A stretch of DNA of 12,233 nucleotides from Pseudomonadota bacterium. GTDB lineage: Bacteria > Chloroflexota > Ktedonobacteria > Ktedonobacterales > JACDGC01. The position numbers and the translations under genes were made by a program. Of the stretch, positions 4,779 through 11,466 are shown in pieces; position 1 is the stretch's first letter; every line of letters starts with the position of its first letter. The stretch is from contig JAJPKG010000348.1 of NCBI GenBank assembly GCA_021323815.1, positions 1 to 12,233 on the forward strand, in the 5' to 3' direction. Below the pieces are notes generated by a model. It saw only the letters and a program-made list of their open reading frames with translations, was not told the origin of the DNA and ran no database searches.

Positions 4779-7307
4779 CTAATCGGGTGATTTTGTCAAG
4801 TGCATGCCATTGAAGTGGATGAGATGCGTAGGGGATTCAGCTATCCAGACATCGGTTTCCCACGCGATGTTTGCCACAAAGCGCGCTAATTCTTTCCTTC
4901 CAAGAAAGGCTGTTACAAATACTGGTTCCACTAAAGATGCACGAAATATATTCTGTAAAGCTGCCTTGCGTTGTGCATCAATCGGGCCATGCGACGTGAC
5001 CGCTTCTATCAACACCAATTGCTGCTTTTTTTCATGATAGATCACCACATCCGGCATTTTTCCATGTGATTCGATTTGAACCCCCAAGGCTTGGAATGCC
5101 TGCTCATCAAAATAGGCAAACTTATCTGCTGTGTCACCAACATAGAGGAGTTTTGCCCCCGGAGTGAAACGCGGGGCAAAGTCGTGAATAATTTTCTCAA
5201 TGAGGATATTCTGCCCGCCCGACGAAAGCATGAGCGTTTTACCAGGAGCTATTTGAACAGGGATTTGTTTCATTGCGCGCTCTCGAGCATATCGCTCCTT
5301 CAATGTCTCGATCGATTCCAAATATGTTTCCAGGTTTTGTTGCCAATCATTGCTGCCAAATGTTTGGAGCAATTCCAGCGTCGATCGTTCGATTTGATAA
5401 ACATAATCTGGACTATTCGTTGGTCGCTCAGGATTGTCAGGATTTTCTACAACAATGCCTGCTGCTAGAAACTGATGTAAAGATTGCCGCCTGATAGTTT
5501 CTCTTGTGTTAGGGGCATAAGCGACACCATAATTCGCTTTGATAAAATCCATGATGGCGACGGTTCTAAGAAGTGGAGCACTTGCTTGGCTCCAAGCCAT
5601 AGATGGCTGAAGATCGAGAAGAGCAAGAAGCACCATTGCTGAGCGATCGTTTTGCTGGGCGCGTGGCAAACCAAGAGATTTGAGAATGCTTAAGGCCTCT
5701 TGAACACGCGTACGACGTTGTAATGCTTGTGCTTGCTCTTCGTCGGTCATGCCAAACAACTCCTTTGCGACAAGATCGTCGATTTCTCTTTGCGAAAGTG
5801 GCGTGCCGTTTTGCGCATATTCCCCTAGATTGACAAGCTGTTCGCGGCTAGGGTAGCGCATCGCGCGCAGGTCTGTTGCATTCACCTGAGTGTGGCCGCT
5901 GAACTGGCGAAAGTATTGATCCACCCAAGTGGAGTTTAGAAACAGGGTGAGACCTTTCGCTAATACTGGGTTAAGCCCCTTACCGTTACAATGATAGTAG
6001 TTGAGATGATTTTCTAAAGCGAGCGCTTTTCCGGGCAGAGTTCCGCTCTGGTAACAGGTTGCCATGATCCGGCGTGGTTCCTCTTTTGCAGAAAAACGCT
6101 TGACTAACACATAATCTTCGTTCGGCACGAATAACTTCTCTGTATCAGCCGTAGCAAGCAGCGCATTGGACTTCTTGGACATGCGCTTCGGCCACTCCAC
6201 GTTATTCTGCTGCAAATGTTCGGGATAAACGAGTGGTACAGTATTATATTCAGGCACCTTACGTAAATATGCTTTGGCGCGAAAATCTACGACACGCCCG
6301 GTAGAAACCTGTATGCCCATCTCTTCCAGGGTTGCGGGTAACGATGCGAGGAGCGTTTTCATAGTGTTATCTTGATCACCGGTTATGATATGAATGAATT
6401 GCTCGGCATCATCAGGATGAACAACGATGCTATAAGGCGAATCAAACACACTCACTGAATCGAGATCGGCTCCACTGGTTGAGATTTGTATTCTTTCTAA
6501 TCGAGCAGATGTTTTTATCCCTGCGGTGATGAGATGTTCTTGCAATACCTCATCATTGTCAAATACCTCATCACGAGCCGTGAAAACATGCAAGCGGCGC
6601 AATGCAATTTCTCGTAAAAAGGCTTTGCGAAATGAACGAAAATAGGGGCCGTTGCAAAAACTGCGCGGCGTCAATGCAACCATCTGACCGTTCTCTTTGA
6701 GCAAGCGCATCGTCGCATAGAGAAATCCCGTATAGATATTGCTCGTCTCTAAGCCAAGCTGCTGCAATAGTTTGCGCTCGTATGATGTTGAGGCTATTTT
6801 GCGATAAGGCGGATTAAGGATAGCATAATCAACACGCGGCAATGCGGAGGAAGCAAAAAGCGTTGGCTCCAGACTTTGCAGGGCCGTCTCGATAAAATCA
6901 GCTTGGATGATGGTGCTGGCAAATTGGATGCCGACGCTCTCAGCGATGGTGCGACAGAGGTCTATGCTACGCTGCAAGTAAGACGCAAGGCCGCTATCTA
7001 TTTCAACTGCATAAACATGGAGCGAAATGGGAGGCTGAGGGTGCATACAAACGGCATCAACGGCGGCAATGAGCAAGGAACCGATGCCTGCTGATGGATC
7101 AAGTATGATTACGTGTTCTTGGGCTATCGGCGTAAACATTGATGCCATAAAGCGAGCGATGGGCATCGGTGTGAAATATTGGCTGAACTTTTTTTTGCGC
7201 TGAGGATCGGTGCCTGCCATAACTCGCAAGCGCATGAGTTCCACTTGCTCGATAGGTGAGGTATAAACAGCATCGTAAGCAGAGCCGATGACAGCATCAA
7301 TCGCCAC
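4779..7307 (-). CDS. Fused type II restriction-modification protein: N6-adenine methyltransferase plus BsuBI/PstI-type endonuclease
   Basis: The 842-residue polypeptide carries both activities of a restriction-modification system. The N-terminal half is a gamma-class N6-adenine DNA methyltransferase of the Eco57I/PstI type: motif X FSQYFTP (41-47), SAM-binding DPSAGIGSLL (70-79), AVEID (100-104), QADF (135-138) and catalytic NPPY (165-168). About 335-490 appears to be the target-recognition region (VKRFSAKEE at 402-410, GHTQVNATDLR at 471-481). About 525-680 fits the endonuclease's N-terminal domain. About 690-842 is the BsuBI/PstI endonuclease domain: YVGDTADK (722-729), PDVVIY (752-757), IEAVTSHGP (767-775), VTAF (798-801), WETDVWIAE (816-824) and HFNG (831-834). 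D753 and E768 are candidate metal ligands. I chose the GTG at 7307 because GGAGG lies 6 bases upstream and a promoter precedes it. Base composition is AT-richer than its neighbours, suggesting transfer. Characterised relatives recognise CTGCAG; specificity here is inferred only. Confidence 0.93.
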   Translation of the reverse strand: MAIDAVIGSAYDAVYTSPIEQVELMRLRVMAGTDPQRKKKFSQYFTPMPIARFMASMFTPIAQEHVIILDPSAGIGSLLIAAVDAVCMHPQPPISLHVYAVEIDSGLASYLQRSIDLCRTIAESVGIQFASTIIQADFIETALQSLEPTLFASSALPRVDYAILNPPYRKIASTSYERKLLQQLGLETSNIYTGFLYATMRLLKENGQMVALTPRSFCNGPYFRSFRKAFLREIALRRLHVFTARDEVFDNDEVLQEHLITAGIKTSARLERIQISTSGADLDSVSVFDSPYSIVVHPDDAEQFIHIITGDQDNTMKTLLASLPATLEEMGIQVSTGRVVDFRAKAYLRKVPEYNTVPLVYPEHLQQNNVEWPKRMSKKSNALLATADTEKLFVPNEDYVLVKRFSAKEEPRRIMATCYQSGTLPGKALALENHLNYYHCNGKGLNPVLAKGLTLFLNSTWVDQYFRQFSGHTQVNATDLRAMRYPSREQLVNLGEYAQNGTPLSQREIDDLVAKELFGMTDEEQAQALQRRTRVQEALSILKSLGLPRAQQNDRSAMVLLALLDLQPSMAWSQASAPLLRTVAIMDFIKANYGVAYAPNTRETIRRQSLHQFLAAGIVVENPDNPERPTNSPDYVYQIERSTLELLQTFGSNDWQQNLETYLESIETLKERYARERAMKQIPVQIAPGKTLMLSSGGQNILIEKIIHDFAPRFTPGAKLLYVGDTADKFAYFDEQAFQALGVQIESHGKMPDVVIYHEKKQQLVLIEAVTSHGPIDAQRKAALQNIFRASLVEPVFVTAFLGRKELARFVANIAWETDVWIAESPTHLIHFNGMHLTKSPD

Positions 7308-7313
7308 GATAAT

Positions 7314-7318
7314 CCTCC
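7314..7318 (-). promoter_or_regulatory. Shine-Dalgarno GGAGG deciding the GTG start at 7307
   Basis: The minus strand reads AAGGAGGA (7320-7313), with the GGAGG core 6 bases before the GTG at 7307. The open frame continues upstream to 7625, but that part crosses the -10 promoter and overlaps the divergent aminopeptidase gene, so the GTG start is strongly preferred. Confidence 0.7.
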
Positions 7319-7349
7319 TTCGTAAGAAAATCGAGAGGCCAGTGTATTC

Positions 7350-7358
7350 ATTATAGCA
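7350..7358 (-). promoter_or_regulatory. Extended -10 promoter for the restriction-modification gene
   Basis: TGC-TATAAT on the minus strand, the same nine bases as the element before the fmdB-dtd operon. It would place the start of transcription near 7343, about 36 bases before the GTG at 7307. There is no clear -35. No controller (C-protein) gene or C-box was seen. Confidence 0.5.
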
Positions 7359-7452
7359 CAAATGTTTTGATGTGCAGGAAACGATGGTAAAACGAGCAAC
7401 GTCTGAGGCTGATGGATGTACTATTCTCCCATGCCCATTTCCGGCACATCGG

Positions 7453-7461
7453 TGGTATGAT
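7453..7461 (+). promoter_or_regulatory. Possible extended -10 promoter for the aminopeptidase gene
   Basis: TGG-TATGAT on the plus strand (TATGAT is 5/6 to consensus, with a TGn extension), about 80 bases before the ATG at 7543. The -35 position holds no recognisable hexamer, so this is tentative. Confidence 0.3.
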
Positions 7462-7542
7462 AGATCGCATACGCGGGCGATGCGCGTTACACATGCTGCC
7501 CCGCCGTGATGTTGATTGTGGTTGAGGAGGCCCATTCCCGCC

Positions 7543-10242
7543 ATGCCTTGTTTCCGCTCCGATGCTCCCGCGCCGCTGGGCGCGCCCGTCGTTGCCGACC
7601 GCGACTTCGCCCTGCCAGGCGACACCGCCCATTACGCGCCAGACCGCCCGGTGGATGTGCGCCATGTCGCGCTGGATATCACCGTTGATTTCGCCACCAA
7701 AACGGTGCGCGGCACCTGCGCCACCACCGTTGCCGCGCTTTTTGACGAGGTGCGCACCATCACCTTGCGCGCCGCCGAGATGGAGATCAATTCCGTCACC
7801 TTCACCAGCAAGCGCCGCCCGCAGCCCGTCGCGTTGGATTTCGATAACGACGGCAGTGAACTACACATCACGCTGGATCGCCCCCTGCGCTATGGCCAGG
7901 AAGCGACCATCACCATCGACTATCGCACCAGCCCGCGCATCGGCTTGAATTTCGTCGGCCCCAGCCAGGGCGACCCGCAGATGGCGGTGCAGGCGCACAC
8001 CCAGGGGCAGCCGGAATATGCCCATTACTGGTTCCCGTGCCACGACGCGCCGAATGACCGCGCCACGTTTCGCCTGGCAGCGCGCGTGCCGTCCAACTAT
8101 TTCGCCCTTTCCAACGGCAAGCTGGAACGTGTCGAGGACCATCCTGAGACCAACGAGCACACGTTTCATTATTACGAGGCGGTGCCGTTCCCGGCGTATA
8201 TCACCACGCTGGCGGTGGGCGAGTTCAGCGAGATCGTGGAGAGCTTCGGCGAGACGCCCGTGCTCTATTACGTGCGCCCCGGCCTGGAGGAAGCAGCCAA
8301 GCGTGCCCTGCGTGACACACCCGCGATGATGGCCTATTATTCCGAGCGCTTCGGCGTGCGCTATCCCTATGAGAAATATGCCCAGATCTTCCTGGAAGAT
8401 TTCACCGGCGCGATGGAAAATACCTCGGCCACCTCGCACTCGTGGCTGTTTTTGCCGGATGAGCGCGATTTCATCGACTGGGATCGCAAATCGACCGTTG
8501 CGCACGAACTGGTGCACCAGTGGTTCGGCGATCTGCTCACCTGCCGCGACTGGGCACAAGCCTGGCTGAATGAATCCTTTGCGACCTATTTCGAGGAGAC
8601 CTGGAAGCAGGCTGACCCCGAAGCCGGCGAAGAGGAATTCCGCCTGGGCATGCGCCAAAACCAGCGCAACTATCTGGCGGAAGATCGCGCCTATCGCCGC
8701 CCCATCGTCCACAACATCTATTATCGCGACGCGCAGGAACTTTTCGACCGGCATTTGTATGAAAAAGGATCGTGCGTGCTGCACATGCTGCGCGGCATCG
8801 TGGGCGAGGCGGCGTTCTGGCGCGGCATCCAGCGTTATTCCCAGACCAACCGAGGCCGTGAGGTCGTCACGATGGATCTGGAGCGCGCCTTCGAGGAAGC
8901 GACAGGCAAGAGCCTGGGGCGCTTCTTCGATCAATGGGTGCGGCGCGGCGGGCATCCCGAATTCGACGTGAGCTATGAATGGGATAACGATACCCATCTG
9001 GCGAAGCTGACCGTGCGCCAGACGCAAAAGGTGGATGAATTGACGCCGCTCTTCGCCGTGCCGGTGGAGATCGCTTTCACCATCGAAAACAAAGGCAAGC
9101 GCGAGACCAAGACCTTCACCATCCAGGTCAGCCAGGCCAGCGAGACGTTCGTGTTTCCGCTAGAACGCCGCCCTGTGCTGGTGCGCTTCGATCCCTATGG
9201 CTGGGTGCTGAAGACGCTGAAATTTGATCGCCCGGTGACGATGCTGCGCTGGCAGCTTGCCAACGATAGCGATCCACTAGGCCGGCTGGAAGCCGCCGAG
9301 GCGCTGGCGAAACACGCCGATGTCGCAACCGAGCAGGCGTTGATCGGTGCGATGCTGGGCGATCCGTTCTGGGCAGTGCAGGCCGAGGCGGCGAAATCGC
9401 TGGGCAAGATCGGCTCGAAGGCGGCCAATGAAGCGCTGGTGCGGGCGCTGGGCACGGTGCAGCATCCCAAAGCGCGGCGCGCCATCGCGGCGGCGCTGGG
9501 CGAATTCCACCTGCCGGAGCGCGCCGAGGAGGCCCACGCGGCGGCGCATGCGCTGGTGGCGTTGCTGGACAGCCAGGAACCGAGCTATCGCGTGCTGGCC
9601 GAGGCGGCGCAAAGCCTGGGCAAGACCCGCGTGGAAGGCAGCTTCAAGGCGCTGAACACCCTGGCGCATCATCCGACGTGGTTCCATATGGTGGAAACTG
9701 GTGCGCTGGCGGGCCTGGGCGAGCTGGCAACGCCGGAAGCGGTGCGCAAGCTGGCAGCCACGCTGACCGACCGCAAGAATCCGATGCTGATTCGCAGCGC
9801 GGCGGCATCCGGTCTGCGCATCGCCATCGGCACCGGGCGCATCGACCCCAAAGGGCCGGAACACGTGCTGGTGCGCGACGCGCTGATCAGCGCACTCAGC
9901 GATCCGTGGGTGCGCGCGCGCACTTTTGCGGCCATGGCCCTGCGCGAACTGGGCGACCCGGAGGCGCTGCCGGCAATTGAACGGGCCATCGACAGTGAGT
10001 TGGAATCGCGCGTGCAGCGCATGTTACGCCTGGCGGCCTATCGGTTGCATAGCGGCAAGCCCGGCGAGGGTGAGATCCGCAAGGTGCGACGCGACGTGGA
10101 AGATTTGCGGGACGAGAACCGCAAGCTGCGCGACCGCTTGGCCGTGCTGGAAGCGCGCCTGGGCAATGGACGCAGCATCGCGAGCAACGGTCATGCCAAC
10201 GGTACTGCCACGCCAACCGGGAACCGCGCGGCGACGGAGTAG
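7543..10242 (+). CDS. M1-family aminopeptidase with C-terminal HEAT repeats and coiled coil
   Basis: This 899-residue zinc aminopeptidase would remove N-terminal residues from peptides, probably in the cytosol since no signal peptide is visible. Residues about 30-230 form the N-terminal beta domain. The catalytic domain carries GAMEN (289-293), HELVH (321-325) with H321, H325 and general base E322, the third ligand E344 in NESFA 19 residues later, and the probable transition-state tyrosine Y406. A beta-sandwich segment (about 472-560) follows. About 565-835 holds HEAT/PBS-lyase-type helical repeats rich in Ala and Leu, with recurring 'A..ALG.L' patterns, in place of the usual ERAP-like helical domain. 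Residues about 844-873 form a strongly heptad-patterned coiled coil, and the last 26 residues are low-complexity. AGGAGG lies 12 bases before the ATG. It is divergent from the restriction-modification gene and convergent with the Thr/Pro-tailed protein. Confidence 0.94.
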   Translation: MPCFRSDAPAPLGAPVVADRDFALPGDTAHYAPDRPVDVRHVALDITVDFATKTVRGTCATTVAALFDEVRTITLRAAEMEINSVTFTSKRRPQPVALDFDNDGSELHITLDRPLRYGQEATITIDYRTSPRIGLNFVGPSQGDPQMAVQAHTQGQPEYAHYWFPCHDAPNDRATFRLAARVPSNYFALSNGKLERVEDHPETNEHTFHYYEAVPFPAYITTLAVGEFSEIVESFGETPVLYYVRPGLEEAAKRALRDTPAMMAYYSERFGVRYPYEKYAQIFLEDFTGAMENTSATSHSWLFLPDERDFIDWDRKSTVAHELVHQWFGDLLTCRDWAQAWLNESFATYFEETWKQADPEAGEEEFRLGMRQNQRNYLAEDRAYRRPIVHNIYYRDAQELFDRHLYEKGSCVLHMLRGIVGEAAFWRGIQRYSQTNRGREVVTMDLERAFEEATGKSLGRFFDQWVRRGGHPEFDVSYEWDNDTHLAKLTVRQTQKVDELTPLFAVPVEIAFTIENKGKRETKTFTIQVSQASETFVFPLERRPVLVRFDPYGWVLKTLKFDRPVTMLRWQLANDSDPLGRLEAAEALAKHADVATEQALIGAMLGDPFWAVQAEAAKSLGKIGSKAANEALVRALGTVQHPKARRAIAAALGEFHLPERAEEAHAAAHALVALLDSQEPSYRVLAEAAQSLGKTRVEGSFKALNTLAHHPTWFHMVETGALAGLGELATPEAVRKLAATLTDRKNPMLIRSAAASGLRIAIGTGRIDPKGPEHVLVRDALISALSDPWVRARTFAAMALRELGDPEALPAIERAIDSELESRVQRMLRLAAYRLHSGKPGEGEIRKVRRDVEDLRDENRKLRDRLAVLEARLGNGRSIASNGHANGTATPTGNRAATE

Positions 10243-10268
10243 CTCCGCATCGGGCGCGGGCGCTGGCC

Positions 10269-10291
10269 CCTCTCCAGCTTTGGTGGGGAGG
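10269..10291 (+). repeat. C/G-rich hairpin, first of a related pair
   Basis: Eight-base arms at 10269-10276 (CCTCTCCA) and 10284-10291 (TGGGGAGG), with one wobble pair and a 7-base loop, 26 bases after the aminopeptidase stop. It resembles the larger hairpin at 10350-10380, as dispersed C/G-rich intergenic repeats do. It could also help end transcription. Confidence 0.4.
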
Positions 10292-10349
10292 AAGAATCAG
10301 CCGGCGAGATTGTAGTGTTGCTCTACGCGATCACATGGCTGGGCGCTCT

Positions 10350-10380
10350 CCCCCTCTCTATCCGAAGGATGGGGAGGGGG
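10350..10380 (+). terminator. Strong C/G-rich hairpin in convergent gap, terminator or dispersed repeat
   Basis: Fourteen-base arms at 10350-10363 and 10367-10380 around a GAA triloop. The two imperfect positions are U-G wobbles if the plus strand is transcribed but C-A mismatches on the minus strand, so the structure is strongest in the RNA of the rightward aminopeptidase gene. There is no following T-run. It lies 8 bases before the stop of the leftward gene at 10388. Confidence 0.5.
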
Positions 10381-10387
10381 TGGGGCG

Positions 10388-11236
10388 TCACGCGTTCCCC
10401 GGAATGGGTGTGGTGGTGCCGGCAGGGGCCGGCGTTCCCGTCCCGGTGGGCGCGGGCGTGTCGGTGCTGGTTGGTGCCGGCGTTTCGGTCGGCTGGGGTG
10501 CCGGGGTAAAGGTCGGCTCTGGGGTGGGCGTGGTTTGCAACTGCGTGGCCTGGATGTTCAGGATGCGCAGATTGTTTTGATCATAGCCCACCTGATCCTG
10601 TGCCTGATAGGCGACGCTGTTGGTGGTGCCGTTGTCGTTTTCCACTTGGGTATAGTTCAGCGTCACCGTCACGTGATATTTGTCGCTGCCCGGCGTGACC
10701 TGGATGCTGCTGGGATCCACCGTCACCTGCTGCACGTTCTGCCATTGCTGCTGAAACTGCTGGATAGTCTCGCTGTTTTGCAGGTCACTGCTAAGCAAGT
10801 TATAGGCATTCTGATAGTTCTGAGCGCTGATGTTGAGGTAGAATTGCGTGACGATGCTTATCGCCTGCTTTTGCGTGATGGCCGGCAGCGCGGTCGCTGT
10901 TGGGATGGCCGCGTTTTGGGTCGGGGATGGCGTCGGCGTCACGGTGGGAACTTCACCGAGCTTGGTGCCGTTGTTGCCGCTCGGCACATTCAGCGCAATG
11001 ACCAGCGCCAGCACCATCACCGCCAGCACGGCAAGAGCGATGGCGAAGCCCAGGCCGAAGCCACCAGGAGTCGGCCCGCCCAGACCCGCTGGGCCGCGTG
11101 GTCGTGGCGGCTGCCAGATGGGCGGCTTGCCGCTGGCGTCGATCGTGTTCGCGGGCGTCTTCGCGGTGCCGCCCTGGTTCGGCTGCACGGCCTGTGCATT
11201 CGGGACCGTTGGGGAATTATCATCTGGACCCATCAT
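10388..11236 (-). CDS. Single-pass membrane protein with NTF2-like-looking domain and Thr/Pro-rich tail
   Basis: This 282-residue protein has no enzyme motif I can recognise. Order: a polar Pro/Gly/Asn-rich N-terminus (1-58), one long hydrophobic helix (about 61-84), a Thr/Pro linker (about 96-118), a globular segment (about 122-233), and a C-terminal tail of T-P-x-P type units (about 236-282). The globular part opens with a helix of the 'ISIVTQFYLNI' kind, then 'YQNAYNLLSSDLQ' and beta-rich sequence, which resembles the NTF2-like/DUF4878 style of extracytoplasmic domain; this is an inference from pattern. The helix probably anchors the protein with the globular domain outside. ATG 11236 was chosen because GAGG lies 9 bases upstream; an ATG at 11233 follows directly. 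Longer upstream extension lacks coding character. It is divergent from the partial membrane gene on the right. Confidence 0.82.
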   Translation of the reverse strand: MMGPDDNSPTVPNAQAVQPNQGGTAKTPANTIDASGKPPIWQPPRPRGPAGLGGPTPGGFGLGFAIALAVLAVMVLALVIALNVPSGNNGTKLGEVPTVTPTPSPTQNAAIPTATALPAITQKQAISIVTQFYLNISAQNYQNAYNLLSSDLQNSETIQQFQQQWQNVQQVTVDPSSIQVTPGSDKYHVTVTLNYTQVENDNGTTNSVAYQAQDQVGYDQNNLRILNIQATQLQTTPTPEPTFTPAPQPTETPAPTSTDTPAPTGTGTPAPAGTTTPIPGNA

Positions 11237-11393
11237 ACCGGTGTTCCTCACGTGAAAGAAGCGCAATTCAGGCGTGCAACGCCACTCTGCATCATTGTGG
11301 CCTATCACGGGCGCGAGTGCAAGGTAACTGATCACATCGCGCGGAAAATCATCCTATTGTGGATGACCTCGTCTACAGAGAGGGCGCTTAATT

Positions 11394-11402
11394 TGCTATA
11401 GT
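11394..11402 (+). promoter_or_regulatory. Extended -10 promoter for the partial membrane-protein gene
   Basis: TGC-TATAGT on the plus strand, one base from the TGC-TATAAT found at two other sites in this window, about 65 bases before the ATG at 11467. No clear -35. Confidence 0.4.
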
Positions 11403-11466
11403 CTGAGCAGGATGCAGAACATCCCTGTCATCGTCTCATGATATAGCTACGCATCGGGAGCACATT

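Noticed and set aside
4691..7542. Mobile element or controller gene accompanying the restriction-modification gene
   Set aside because: No transposase, integrase, terminal inverted repeats, helix-turn-helix C-protein gene or second defence gene could be found in the flanking intergenic sequence.
7308..7625. Upstream extension of the restriction-modification gene by 106 residues
   Set aside because: The segment crosses the predicted promoter and overlaps the start of the divergent aminopeptidase gene. The GTG at 7307 has a strong Shine-Dalgarno.
7861..9027. 388-codon leftward open frame inside the aminopeptidase gene
   Set aside because: It mirrors the GC-rich codons of the M1 catalytic domain and shows no domain of its own; the same applies to the leftward frame at 9277-9864.
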